A DNA stretch of 64,000 bases from Deferribacteres bacterium (GCA_023395255.1 JAEWZN010000010.1:279030-343029); one strand, 5' to 3'. Shown: positions 1 to 7,921, counted from the first letter of the stretch. The notes: a model not told the origin generated them from the sequence alone. Translations and numbers: made by a program.

Positions 1-2
1 GC

Positions 3-842
3 AAGCCGATTAACATACTCCTTCTGGGCGAAAGCGGAACCGGAAAGGAGGTCTTTGCTCAGGCGATACACAACTATTACTATAAATCCGGCCCGTTTGT
101 AGCCATCAACTGCGCATCAATTCCTGCAAACCTTATAGAGAGCGAGCTGTTTGGCTATGAAAGCGGGGCATTTACCGGGGCGGAAAAAGCAGGGAGAAAG
201 GGAAAGATTGAATACGCGAACGGGGGTACGCTTTTTCTTGATGAAATAGGGGATATGCCCACAGCTCTCCAGCCTGTTCTTCTCCGGGTTCTGGAGGAGA
301 AAAGAGTCACAAGAATCGGCGGGAATAAGAGCATCCCGGTTGATTTCAGAATTATTTCCGCAACCAATAAACCTTTGTGCGGCAATTTTACGGAAGAAAA
401 GTTCCGTCAGGATCTGTATTTCAGGCTTGCGGTAGTAAAGCTTGAGCTTCCGCCTCTCAGGGAGCGGGGGAAGGACATACTCCTTCTGGCTGATAATTTT
501 ATCAAAAACACCTGTAATAACTTCAATATGCCAGTCTGTACACTGGCCAAGGAAACCGAAAAAATCCTCATGGAGTTTCCCTGGCCGGGCAACGTCAGAC
601 AGCTTCAGAACGCAATGATATACGCGGTAACTGTCGCCGCGGAAAGAATCATTATGCCCAAAGACCTGCCGCAGGACATAACAGGCGGAGCTACCTATTC
701 TCTTTCAAATAAGCTGGATGCCCTTAAAGATATGGAGAAGGATGTGATCCTGAAAACTGTCAGGGAGACCGGAAGCGCCACCGAGGCCGCAAAAATACTG
801 GGCATAAGCAGAGCAACATTGTACAGAAAAATAAAAAGCTGA
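3..842 (+). CDS. Sigma-54 dependent transcriptional activator, 5' end missing
   Basis: The reading frame is already open at the window edge, so the start and any sensory domain lie outside. What remains is an AAA+ sigma-54 interaction domain with Walker A GESGTGKE, the GAFTGA loop that touches sigma-54, and a Walker B around LFLDEIGDM. It ends in a Fis-type helix-turn-helix ([19 protein letters not shown]). The family hydrolyses ATP to open RNA polymerase-sigma54 promoters in response to a signal. An MFS transporter gene starts 38 bases downstream on the same strand, so the two may be co-transcribed or functionally linked. The signal sensed cannot be inferred from this part. Confidence 0.93.
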   Translation, partial: KPINILLLGESGTGKEVFAQAIHNYYYKSGPFVAINCASIPANLIESELFGYESGAFTGAEKAGRKGKIEYANGGTLFLDEIGDMPTALQPVLLRVLEEKRVTRIGGNKSIPVDFRIISATNKPLCGNFTEEKFRQDLYFRLAVVKLELPPLRERGKDILLLADNFIKNTCNNFNMPVCTLAKETEKILMEFPWPGNVRQLQNAMIYAVTVAAERIIMPKDLPQDITGGATYSLSNKLDALKDMEKDVILKTVRETGSATEAAKILGISRATLYRKIKS

Positions 843-880
843 TAAGCTTTATATTGATATTTCATTTATCTGAGGGACAA

Positions 881-2029
881 ATGCTCAACAATCGTTATTT
901 TATTTTATTCATCGTATTTTCTGCCGGCGTAGCGGCTCCCCTTAACCAGTTTAAGGTTCCGCCCATGATGATGCAGCTTGTGGAGCATTTTGATATGAGC
1001 CTTGCGGTTTCCGGCTGGCTTATGTCCTTATTTGCCCTTGTGGGAATGCTGTTTGCACTCCCTTCCGGCCACATTATAGGTCGGATAGGGATGAAAGCTT
1101 CCGGAATTATCGCCCTGACAGCACTTCTGGGCGGCTCTGTTCTGGGCGGGATGTCAACCTCGCTGCTTATGCTGATTTCAAGCCGTATAATTGAGGGCAT
1201 AGGTCTCTGTCTCATTTCTGTTACAGGGCCTGCTGCTATTTCAGCATGGTTTCCGCCGGAAAAAAGAGGCGCGGCTATGGGTGTGTGGGCGACATGGGTT
1301 CCTATAGGAACAATTACAATGTTTATTGCCGCCCCTGCACTTGGAGTATGGCACAATGCCTGGATATTCACATCTGTTTACACATTCGCGGTTCTTGTAG
1401 CTTTTATATTGTTTTTTCATATGCCCGAAAGCCTGAAATCCGGACAGAAGACAAACCGCGCTACCTGTGCCAGCCCGTATTCAAATAAAAGCATTTGGCT
1501 TCTCGCCTTTGTTTTTATGATTTACAATATAGTTATCGTATCCGTCAAAACCTACGCCCCTATCTTTCTTGAGCAGGAGCACGGGCTTTCTTTATTCAAA
1601 GCCTCAATGCTTACGGTACTCATCATGCTGTTTTCCCTTGTCTCGGCGCCTCTGTGCGGGTGGCTTTCCGATGTGCTCAAATCAAGAAAGCTTATCCTGA
1701 CCTCAGGGCTTATCATTGTCTGTTCTGTGATGCTTTTTCTTTTCGGAGCAGGAACTGTTTTTTTCACTTTTCTGATTATCATGCTCGGAATTACAGGGGG
1801 GATCGTTCCGACTATTACCTTCTCATCGGTTCCTGAAATAATGACAGAACCGCACCTTACAGGTAAAGGGATGTCAGTTATAGCACTCGGACAAAATGCG
1901 GGAATGTTCTGCGGTCCTGTGTTGTTCAGCTTTTTAGCCGGTTACTATTCATGGCAGACAGCAGGATACATCATGGTTCCCCTTGTCCTCTGTGCCCTGA
2001 CGGCATCATTTATGATAAAAGTGAGATAG
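881..2029 (+). CDS. Major facilitator superfamily transporter
   Basis: A 382-residue, highly hydrophobic protein with about twelve membrane segments. A typical MFS loop 2-3 lies around residues 65-72 (GHIIGRIGMKAS), and it resembles CynX/NarK-like inner-membrane carriers. An upstream TTG at 854 would add nine residues. I chose ATG 881 because GAGGGA sits at a normal distance before it. It follows the sigma-54 activator gene by 38 bases and may be part of its regulon. The substrate is not apparent. Confidence 0.85.
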   Translation: MLNNRYFILFIVFSAGVAAPLNQFKVPPMMMQLVEHFDMSLAVSGWLMSLFALVGMLFALPSGHIIGRIGMKASGIIALTALLGGSVLGGMSTSLLMLISSRIIEGIGLCLISVTGPAAISAWFPPEKRGAAMGVWATWVPIGTITMFIAAPALGVWHNAWIFTSVYTFAVLVAFILFFHMPESLKSGQKTNRATCASPYSNKSIWLLAFVFMIYNIVIVSVKTYAPIFLEQEHGLSLFKASMLTVLIMLFSLVSAPLCGWLSDVLKSRKLILTSGLIIVCSVMLFLFGAGTVFFTFLIIMLGITGGIVPTITFSSVPEIMTEPHLTGKGMSVIALGQNAGMFCGPVLFSFLAGYYSWQTAGYIMVPLVLCALTASFMIKVR

Positions 2030-2218
2030 GAATGTAAAGTATTAAATTTCAGTTGAAAACAGCCTGAAGGACAATCACTGAACCTCAATAGGAAAATTGA
2101 GGCCGAGACTTATTACCGTAAGCCGCAGTTTCACTTTCATTTCACCTTATTGTTCCGATAATGGTTGATTAATACTTAACTGGTTTTATATTTGATTAAT
2201 GCATTGGGGCATTTATTG

Positions 2219-2330
2219 ATGAATTTTATTAGCGAGTCTCTTCGTTTAAGAATAGTACTGGTGTTTGTGGCGTTCAGCATCCTTCTCGGCGGTGCACTTG
2301 CTGCCGGTATCTCAGCTTTTTTTCAAATAA
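2219..2330 (+). pseudogene. N-terminal fragment of a membrane sensor kinase
   Basis: The frame starting at ATG 2219 encodes an amphipathic start (SESLRLRIVLVFVAFSIL) followed by one transmembrane helix. This is how many sensor histidine kinases begin. After about 35 residues the resemblance stops and the frame runs into sequence that is coding-like on the opposite strand (the AraC remnant). This reads as a truncated gene at a deletion or recombination junction near 2325. Assignment to a kinase is by N-terminal style only. Confidence 0.4.
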
Positions 2331-2510
2331 CCGGTTCATATACGGATGCTTGTATCTTTCAAAAAAAACTTCGCTCATTTGCTTTATGTCACGAAAAAGA
2401 GGGTTGCCGAAGAGCCGTCTATATTCTCTCCTGAAATGTGACGGACTTTCATAGCCGAGCACGACACGCTTTGCACTCTGAGCGGCTGTTAGGTAAACCC
2501 ACCCTCCTCG
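2274..2510 (-). pseudogene. Remnant of an AraC-family regulator (C-terminal HTH)
   Basis: On the minus strand an open frame contains VVLGYESPSHFRREYRRLFG, which matches the second helix-turn-helix of AraC/XylS regulators (typical family form GYESPSQFSREYRRLFG). It is preceded by a recognisable LTAAQSAKR helix. There is no start codon with a ribosome binding site, and the N-terminal arm and effector domain are missing, so only about 60-80 residues survive. The remnant abuts the sensor-kinase fragment and overlaps the 5' side of the riboswitch candidate. Confidence 0.6.
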
Positions 2511-2580
2511 ATTAGGTGAAAAAGACTATAACATCACGGGAATCCTGCCGATTGAAACTGCTACCCGCCGACTGTAATAT
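2490..2580 (+). promoter_or_regulatory. Probable cobalamin (B12) riboswitch
   Basis: The segment carries conserved boxes of the cobalamin riboswitch family in the right order: AGGTG at 2514-2518, CACGGGAA ending at 2542, TGAAA at 2553-2557, and CCCGCC plus ACTGTAA at 2564-2577. The last pair is the most diagnostic part. The aptamer ends 35 bases before the ATG of an MFS gene, and no strong ribosome binding site is visible, which fits control of translation or early termination. The canonical GGTGAAA in the middle reads ATTGAAA here, so it may be a variant or slightly decayed copy. Confidence 0.62.
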
Positions 2581-2612
2581 AAAATCTAATTTATTTATAA
2601 TCGGTGTAAACG

Positions 2613-3785
2613 ATGCAGAAAAAAATTCAGAGAAACAATTTTATTCTTCTTTTTACGATAAATTTTCTGATAACGTTCTGCTTTGCGGTGAACGACTCCT
2701 TTTTTCCGATTTTTTATAAACCGCTCAGTTCTAACGCTTTAATATTCGGGCTGGCATTCACGCTTTATTCCGTTTCTAAAATTCTTCTCAGCCCCGCAGT
2801 CGGGAAACTGCTCGACAAATACAGGGCGGACTATGTGCTGCTGCTCTCCCTGTTTATCTATTCGGCGGTATCCTGTCTCCTATGTTTCGTACACAATCCG
2901 GAGGCAATACTTGTAATAAGGATAATGCAGGGAACGGCCTGCGCTATGTTCCGTCCGGTTATTTATTATCTTCTCAATATCGGTATTGACGGCAAAAGAG
3001 GCAGGGTTATGGGAATGTTTGACCTGTCCTTTTATTCAGCACTGGCAATAGCCCCCATTACCGGAGGCTTTCTGCTCAGCAGCTTTGATTTTGTGAGTAT
3101 TTTTCTGCTTATGATTTTCTGCTGCTCTGCCGCCGTCATATTATTTGTGTGTTTCTTCAATATAGGCAGTCTGTCATCCGGTAAAAATGACGGGTGTGCG
3201 GATCCGAATCTATCCATGGGACTATCTGTTTATTTGGTAATGTTTTATATTTTTTGCAGAGGATGGGGCATATCCACCGTTGCTGTTTTCCTTCCGCTGA
3301 TTCTTAACAGAGCAGACATAAGCCCCGCAAAAACAGGGATAGTTCTGAGTGCGGCAACGGCTTCGACCGCATTGCTGCTTCCCTTTACAGGCAGACTTGC
3401 GGATTTGTTCCATAAGAGAAGTCTCATAGTGGTAGGCGGTGCCGCTGTATCTCTGTTGATTCCTGCCTTCAATGCTGTTTCCGACTACTCCCATTTTCTT
3501 TTGCTTGCGGTTTTCAGCGGAATATTCAGCGCAATTTCTCAGCCGGCATCATCAGCTCTGGTAATAGAACAGGTTCCGAAGAGTCAATTAGGACATGCTA
3601 TGGGAAAGTTCAATGTTTCTCTGGCAATGGGCTTCAGCTGTGCTCCCTTATTCGGGCAGATGGTCAGTCCGTCGGGAGACCCAGCCGCGGCACTGATGAT
3701 GTCAGCGGCACTCGGCGCGCTTTCCGCTCTGTTTGTTCTCTTATACCCCATCAAAACCGAAAAAAAAGTATTGAGCTTTGAATAA
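2613..3785 (+). CDS. MFS transporter downstream of a cobalamin riboswitch
   Basis: A 390-residue polytopic membrane protein with twelve predicted helices and MFS loops (AVGKLLDKYRADYVL near residue 70; TGRLADLFHKRS near residue 255). It resembles drug/metabolite efflux carriers of the DHA1 type. The 5' leader looks like a cobalamin riboswitch, so expression should fall when adenosylcobalamin is plentiful. That would suit uptake of a corrinoid, a precursor such as dimethylbenzimidazole, or cobalt. The substrate is inference. No good Shine-Dalgarno is seen before ATG 2613. Confidence 0.82.
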   Translation: MQKKIQRNNFILLFTINFLITFCFAVNDSFFPIFYKPLSSNALIFGLAFTLYSVSKILLSPAVGKLLDKYRADYVLLLSLFIYSAVSCLLCFVHNPEAILVIRIMQGTACAMFRPVIYYLLNIGIDGKRGRVMGMFDLSFYSALAIAPITGGFLLSSFDFVSIFLLMIFCCSAAVILFVCFFNIGSLSSGKNDGCADPNLSMGLSVYLVMFYIFCRGWGISTVAVFLPLILNRADISPAKTGIVLSAATASTALLLPFTGRLADLFHKRSLIVVGGAAVSLLIPAFNAVSDYSHFLLLAVFSGIFSAISQPASSALVIEQVPKSQLGHAMGKFNVSLAMGFSCAPLFGQMVSPSGDPAAALMMSAALGALSALFVLLYPIKTEKKVLSFE

Positions 3786-4001
3786 CGGATTCATATGAAG
3801 TGATTTTTTTTAAACTTCTCCGGAAACCCTGAGCTGTCTGAAAAAGTTTTGAATTAAGCAGCAGTTTCAATGATAAAGGGATTAGCCCTATTCAGGCATA
3901 GGGATTTTCCTGAGCCCGATTTCTGTTTTTCCTGATTTCATATTTTTTTAAGACTATTATATTCATTAAGACTCAAACTTTTTTTTTATTTAAGAGGCAG
4001 T

Positions 4002-4190
4002 ATGAATACTGAAACTGTGAATATTTCAAATTTAAAGACAGAGAATGAATCTTTGCGCAGAGAACTTGCGGTATTGAAAAGGAGATACGAGGATTTGGAA
4101 AACAGGGAGCTTGAAACGTCTCTCTTGCTGGAAGAATTCATATCTTTTCTGTGCCGAATATGTGCCAAAAGTAGAAAATCGATCGCATAA
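4002..4190 (+). CDS. Small coiled-coil protein, unknown function
   Basis: A 62-residue frame rich in Glu, Leu, Arg and Lys with heptad spacing across residues 10-45 (LKTENESLRRELAVLKRRYE), so a short coiled coil is likely. GAGGCAG precedes the ATG. It ends 26 bases before the 3' end of the convergently transcribed tmRNA gene. Size and style recall small accessory coiled-coil proteins (SlyX- or ZapB-like), but no family is recognised. The AT-rich 216-base gap before it probably holds its promoter. Confidence 0.5.
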   Translation: MNTETVNISNLKTENESLRRELAVLKRRYEDLENRELETSLLLEEFISFLCRICAKSRKSIA

Positions 4191-4215
4191 CCAATTGATA
4201 ATAAAGAAGAAAAAA

Positions 4216-4560
4216 TGGAGGCGGCGGGAATCGAACCCGCGTCCGAAAAACTTACAGTCGAAGGCGCTACATGCTTGTTCTGTGATCAGGTGTCCCTTAA
4301 ATCTCAGCCACAGACAGCTATGATTTAAAGTAAGCCTTTAGTTTTCAGTCCCTTTGTTCAAGGCGCTTCAAAGGGCTTGGCTCACTATTGTTTGGCGCAC
4401 TCGGGTCAGCCGTGAGCAGGCCTCGCTCTGTGCGTCGCCGTCAATTAAGCAGCGAGTGCAAATTCTTCGTTTGCAGTTACTATTTGCCGGCTAATTAACG
4501 AGGTGCCGACCTCGGCATGCTCCCAGGACCTACGATTCCCCGTCGAAACCAATCGCCCCC
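4216..4560 (-). ncRNA. ssrA: Transfer-messenger RNA (tmRNA)
   Basis: On the minus strand the RNA starts GGGGGCGATTGG and ends with a T-arm (GGGTTCGATTCCC) and GCCTCC followed by an encoded CCA. The two ends pair as a seven-base acceptor stem. The early GGTTTCGACGGGG is the hallmark of one-piece tmRNA. The tag frame at 4445-4474 reads ANEEFALAA followed by TAA; ALAA is the classical protease-recognition end. A TAGT element lies just upstream. By strict spacing from TAGT the resume codon could be the preceding ACT, adding Thr. Together with SmpB it rescues stalled ribosomes and tags nascent chains for degradation. Confidence 0.97.
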
Positions 4561-4572
4561 ATGAGGACAGTT

Positions 4573-4600
4573 AGTATATATGTTCGGCATTTAAGTGCAA
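4573..4600 (-). promoter_or_regulatory. ssrA promoter
   Basis: Read on the minus strand, TTGCAC and TATACT are separated by 16 bases and lie 12 bases before the first G of tmRNA. This is a good sigma-70 match at the expected distance for a stable RNA gene. Confidence 0.6.
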
Positions 4601-4622
4601 GACATTTGTAAGCTTACAAAAC

Positions 4623-4652
4623 AAAAAGGCGCGCCCTCCGTATCGGGAGGGC
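4623..4652 (-). terminator. Rho-independent terminator of the marR-oxidoreductase operon
   Basis: On the minus strand a perfect 7-bp GC stem (GCCCTCC / GGAGGGC) with a short loop is followed within a few bases by TTTTT. It lies just beyond the oxidoreductase stop codon. Confidence 0.75.
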
Positions 4653-4666
4653 ACATTTTCCGAGAT

Positions 4667-5194
4667 TTATTTAAGCCTTGCGGCAAGCCTTTGCGCATGT
4701 GCAAGCGCTTTGCTCTTTACCTCATCCTTATCTCCGGCAAAACCGGGTATATACATCATTCCGTTGGATGATTCGCTCTCCTCCAGCTTGATCTGAGTGA
4801 GAGCCAGAGTCTGCTTAACAGGCAGCAGAAGCGCATCCGTAGTGGGGTTAACATACCCTTCTGCGGGAACTCCTGTGGTAAAGGAGAGTATAACGGGCTT
4901 CCCTTTCAGCTTGTCGCCTCCTTCGCCGTATGCGAAGCCGTATGTGAGCACTTCGTCTACCCACTGTTTGAGGAGCCACGGCAGGCTGTACCAGTTAAAC
5001 GGAAACTGAAAAACTATTCTGTCGGCCTCTACAAGCTCCTTCTGTTCTGCCGCCACATCAAAATGGCCGTTTATCCTGTGTTCCGCAAGAGTTCTCACTT
5101 TTACATCAGGCAGTTTAGCCAGTTCCGCAACTATGGTCGCATTTGAGAATGACTGCTCAGGTGATGAATGTCCGTAAAGTACAAGTGTTTTCAT
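4667..5194 (-). CDS. NAD(P)H:quinone oxidoreductase-type flavodoxin-fold protein
   Basis: A 175-residue flavodoxin-like protein of the KefF/MdaB/YwrO family. It has an N-terminal MKTLVLYGHSSPE phosphate loop for FMN/FAD, the FQFPFNWYSLPWLLKQW segment that shapes the flavin pocket, and GFAYGEGGDKLKGK. These cytosolic enzymes carry out two-electron reduction of quinones and electrophiles. AAGGAGG precedes the ATG. The gene is 41 bases downstream of a MarR regulator on the same strand, a common arrangement for redox or electrophile stress. A paralogue lies at 31199-31738. Confidence 0.9.
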   Translation of the reverse strand: MKTLVLYGHSSPEQSFSNATIVAELAKLPDVKVRTLAEHRINGHFDVAAEQKELVEADRIVFQFPFNWYSLPWLLKQWVDEVLTYGFAYGEGGDKLKGKPVILSFTTGVPAEGYVNPTTDALLLPVKQTLALTQIKLEESESSNGMMYIPGFAGDKDEVKSKALAHAQRLAARLK

Positions 5195-5235
5195 GGTATC
5201 CTCCTTAAACCTTGTTCTTATTATTTGATAGAGAT

Positions 5236-5655
5236 TTATCTCATTTTCTCCGCTGCTTCGCCTATGAGCTGAGCCAGACCGTCAGCCTCATCTTTTCCTA
5301 ATTTTTCGGAAAACAACTCATACAGTTTCAGCGATGCTTCGGTTATTTTTTTTGTCATTTCCCGCCCTTTGTCAGTGGCGTACATTTCGGCGTTTTTGCC
5401 GCATCTGTCTCTTGTTATGTAGCCTTTTCTCTCCAGACCATCCGCGAAACGGGTTATGGTGGAGGGGGCGAGTGCCAGCAGTTCAGCAGCCCTGGTGGGG
5501 CTTATGCCGGGTTCGTCTGCAGTCAGCATAAGGAGAAAAGCCTGCGAAGGGTGCATTCCGGTCTTTGAGAAACACTCCTCGGCGAGCTTTGATATTTGCC
5601 TTGCAAATCCCATACTCGCAGCATAAAGACATTTTGTAGGCGTATGACCTTCCAT
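5236..5655 (-). CDS. MarR-family transcriptional regulator
   Basis: A 139-residue winged-helix regulator. Residues 25-100 hold the MarR DNA-binding core (SQAFLLMLTADEPGISPTRA ... LAPSTITRFADGLERKGYI) with the wing around RDRCGKNAEMYATDKGR. The start was moved ten codons into the longer open frame because AAGGAG lies six bases before ATG 5655. It heads an operon with the downstream quinone oxidoreductase, so it probably represses both and responds to quinones or other electrophiles. The Cys in the wing (RDRCGK) could be redox-active; this is inference. Confidence 0.9.
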   Translation of the reverse strand: MEGHTPTKCLYAASMGFARQISKLAEECFSKTGMHPSQAFLLMLTADEPGISPTRAAELLALAPSTITRFADGLERKGYITRDRCGKNAEMYATDKGREMTKKITEASLKLYELFSEKLGKDEADGLAQLIGEAAEKMR

Positions 5656-5669
5656 TGCTTTCTCCTTGC

Positions 5670-5681
5670 TTGTACATACAA
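5670..5681 (-). promoter_or_regulatory. Candidate MarR operator
   Basis: The inverted repeat TTGTA-CA-TACAA lies 15 bases before the marR start. On the minus strand a TTGACG ... TATGTT promoter-like pair brackets or adjoins it, so binding could block transcription. It fits autoregulation. Confidence 0.4.
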
Positions 5682-5699
5682 ACATAATCCGTATGAGAA

Positions 5700-6122
5700 G
5701 TTCGTCAATGGGAAAAATGAGATAGAAAAGGTGTTGTACTTACATGATGTTTTTTTAATTTAAAATGTCTTAGTGATAAATATGCTATTTGGTTAGTTGA
5801 AGGAGATATTTTTTGAATAATTTACTAATTTGTGCTCCTTGGAGTGTATGGTGAATTAAATTTAAATATATAAGTATTTTATAGCAGCAGACCCGGTGGG
5901 ATTATTGTTTTTGAAAGCTTTTACAAAATCTTAAGTAGTGGTGCTTTCTGTTATAGGGCGAGGTGTGCTGGTTAAAAATTCCATATTGTTAGATATTTAT
6001 AATCTTTAGGCTTTTATCAAGGTATATATTTGAGATTTTTTTTATGCTATTGCTTTAAAAGTATTGCAATATGGTTTTAAGCCCTATATAACTATTTGTA
6101 TGGCAAAACGAGGAGGCAGGGT
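5700..6122. other. AT-rich non-coding stretch
   Basis: More than 400 bases with few GC blocks and no convincing coding frame. It carries the marR promoter at its left end and presumably the promoter of the 6123 gene at its right end. The base composition drops sharply compared with flanking genes, which suggests the left boundary of imported DNA. I see no integrase, direct-repeat pair or insertion-sequence end. Confidence 0.45.
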
Positions 6123-6929
6123 ATGTCAAATGCTGAGAGTTCGGTTAATAAAAGGATCAAGAGTAAGGAATATCCTGCGTATAGTCTTCAAGAAACAATA
6201 GATTTTATTGATAAACTTAAAGGGTATCCTCTTGGGAAGCCTATTTCATATACTAACGCTGCTAAAGAAATTAAAGTAAGCACAAACACTAAATCTTTTA
6301 AATATCTTTTGTCTTCTGCTCGACAATTTGGATTAATCGAAACTTCTCCTGGACAAAAACTAACGATTACAGAATGCGGTCAGAGTTTTCAATATCCAAC
6401 GGATACTTTAGTGGCTAAAGAACTTAAATTAAAGTGCTTTAAACACCCTGTTCTTTATAAAGCGCTATTTGACCTTTATGAAGAGAAATCTATCCCACCT
6501 CAAAATATACTTGAAAATGTACTAATTCAGGAGTGCGGAATAGCCCCTAATGCTACAGAAATTGCAGCTAGAGTTTTTCTTGAGACTGCTGAACAGGTTG
6601 GTGCAATAATATCTGGAATACTGACAACGAGCAATATCCCAAGCCACTCTAAAGAAGAGAAGACGGGAAGTCGGGTTTTAGCGCATGCTTCTGCTGTAAC
6701 GACAAATATCAAACCCTACAGAGATGAAGAACATGACTCAACAAAAAAAATATTGGAAGAATTAGCTCCGAATAATTCTTTGGAAATAAGAATTACTCTG
6801 GAGAAACAAAGAAAAATCATATTTTCTTACCCATCAGATCTCACTAGCAAAGAAGCAAAGAAAGCTGTAAAGATGATCCAAGTTGAACTTGAAGATATAC
6901 TGCCGTTTAACTTTGATGATAATCAATAA
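6123..6929 (+). CDS. Unknown protein on an AT-rich islet, possible winged-helix N-terminus
   Basis: A 268-residue protein of unknown function. ATG 6123 is preceded by GAGGAGGCAGGG; an upstream TTG at 6096 is unlikely. Residues about 20-90 look like a helical DNA-binding-type module (YTNAAKEIKVSTNTKSFKYL, then LLSSARQFGLIETSPGQKLT with a possible wing). The middle is helical, and the C-terminal ~50 residues contain a compact alpha/beta piece (LEIRITLEKQRKIIFSYPSD). Codons are AT-rich (AAA, ATT, TTT, TCT), unlike neighbours such as smpB, which points to acquisition. The domain style recalls uncharacterised proteins in defence or mobile contexts, but no family is claimed. Confidence 0.72.
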   Translation: MSNAESSVNKRIKSKEYPAYSLQETIDFIDKLKGYPLGKPISYTNAAKEIKVSTNTKSFKYLLSSARQFGLIETSPGQKLTITECGQSFQYPTDTLVAKELKLKCFKHPVLYKALFDLYEEKSIPPQNILENVLIQECGIAPNATEIAARVFLETAEQVGAIISGILTTSNIPSHSKEEKTGSRVLAHASAVTTNIKPYRDEEHDSTKKILEELAPNNSLEIRITLEKQRKIIFSYPSDLTSKEAKKAVKMIQVELEDILPFNFDDNQ

Positions 6930-6932
6930 AAG

Positions 6933-6962
6933 ACACCCCTTATGCGCAAACATAAGGGGTGT
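6933..6962 (+). terminator. Strong hairpin after the 6123 gene
   Basis: A perfect 12-bp stem (ACACCCCTTATG / CATAAGGGGTGT) with a six-base loop begins 3 bases after the stop codon. No T-run follows on the plus strand; CTTTTATT follows on the minus strand. It could end transcripts from either side. Confidence 0.5.
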
Positions 6963-7077
6963 ATGCGCCTGCAATCCCATACTGGTCCCGGAGCAGGCAG
7001 CTTGACGTATCGTAAGCACATAAAAGATACACTGTTTAGTGTAAAAGTCAAGTGGGCACTTTTGAAGGAGACTTCAG

Positions 7078-7197
7078 ATGAGCTATGAAAAACGCCGTAA
7101 AGACGGCAAGAAACTCATTTTTAGATGGTATTTTCGTCACCCTGTGACAGGTAAAATCATCAGAGGGAAAAGGCCTATACCTATTTGGGTTGATTAA
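7078..7197 (+). CDS. Small basic protein of 39 residues
   Basis: ATG 7078 is preceded by AAGGAG at ideal spacing, and the stop is followed directly by a strong terminator, so this is a self-contained small gene. The product is very basic and aromatic: MSYEKRRKDGKKLIFRWYF, then a PVTGKIIRGKRPIPIWVD end. It recalls small conserved proteins ending in a PIxI/FPI-like motif seen in some deltaproteobacteria and relatives, but I cannot name a family. It shares the AT-rich islet between ssrA and smpB. Confidence 0.6.
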   Translation: MSYEKRRKDGKKLIFRWYFRHPVTGKIIRGKRPIPIWVD

Positions 7198-7202
7198 ACA
7201 AA

Positions 7203-7236
7203 AGAAAGCCTCGGCAAAAGCCGAGGCTTTCTAATA
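7203..7236 (+). terminator. Rho-independent terminator after the 39-aa gene
   Basis: A perfect 13-bp stem (AGAAAGCCTCGGC / GCCGAGGCTTTCT) with an AAAA loop, with an A-run upstream and T-rich descending arm. It starts 6 bases after the small gene's stop codon. Confidence 0.8.
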
Positions 7237-7474
7237 TTAGATGGCATGCATTGAAGAATCTTTCTGATTGATTGATGAATTACATGCAACGTGTTGGAGC
7301 GCAGAAACATGAGTGTATGAAAGCTTTTAATATAGTATTCACAGAACATGCGAGCGCATGAAAGATACGCTTATTATATTTGTCAGATTCAAAACAATAC
7401 TCTAGAATATAATGTAAATAAATATGGTATATTGAATAGGTTTGGGCGCTAAACAAGCCGTTTCTTTAATAGTT

Positions 7475-7921
7475 TTATCTGATCTTGAGTTCTCTGCCGA
7501 GTTCCCTTTGCAGGTCGCGTTCTTTGATAACCTGCCGCTTATCGTGGCTTTTTTTGCCTTTAACGAGCGCTATTTCTGCCTTGATAAGGTTGCGGGAGTT
7601 GAGATAGATGCTTAAGGGAACCACAGAGAGCCCCTTTTCATTCATCTTGCCGATGAGACGTGTAATTTCTTTCTTATGAAGCAGCAGCTTGCGTGAGCGT
7701 GTAGGCTCATGGTTAGCAATGTTCCCCTGTTTATACTCGGAGATATGGCAGTTGATCAGGTGCATTTCTTCACCGATGATTTTTACGAAAGAGTCCTTGA
7801 GGTTTACATTTCCGCCCTTTGCTGATTTGACCTCAGTTCCCTGAAGAACGAGACCCGCCTCAAACTTCTCAATTATCTCGTAGTCAAAAAATGCTTTTTT
7901 GTTTGTAGCTAAATTTGCCAT
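7475..7921 (-). CDS. smpB: SsrA-binding protein SmpB
   Basis: A full-length 148-residue SmpB. It has the N-terminal NKKAFFDYEIIEKFEAGLVL segment, the EVKSAKGGNVNLKDSFVKI core of the OB-like barrel, and the basic C-terminal tail (KGKKSHDKRQVIKERD) that enters the ribosomal mRNA channel during trans-translation. It binds the tRNA-like domain of tmRNA and delivers it to stalled ribosomes. The partner RNA ssrA lies only about 3 kb away on the same strand. The short gap between them holds a MarR operon and an AT-rich islet. Confidence 0.97.
   Translation of the reverse strand: MANLATNKKAFFDYEIIEKFEAGLVLQGTEVKSAKGGNVNLKDSFVKIIGEEMHLINCHISEYKQGNIANHEPTRSRKLLLHKKEITRLIGKMNEKGLSVVPLSIYLNSRNLIKAEIALVKGKKSHDKRQVIKERDLQRELGRELKIR

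Noticed and set aside
895..1371. 158-codon frame opposite the first MFS gene
   Set aside because: Shadow of the membrane-protein gene; no ribosome binding site and unnatural composition.
4111..4323. Plus-strand frame overlapping tmRNA
   Set aside because: It reads through the tmRNA 3' end on the wrong strand; the RNA gene explains the sequence.
6966..7010. tRNA-like or att-like sequence after the 6123 gene
   Set aside because: CTGGTCCCGGAG has some resemblance to tRNA pieces, but no cloverleaf or duplicated end can be found.
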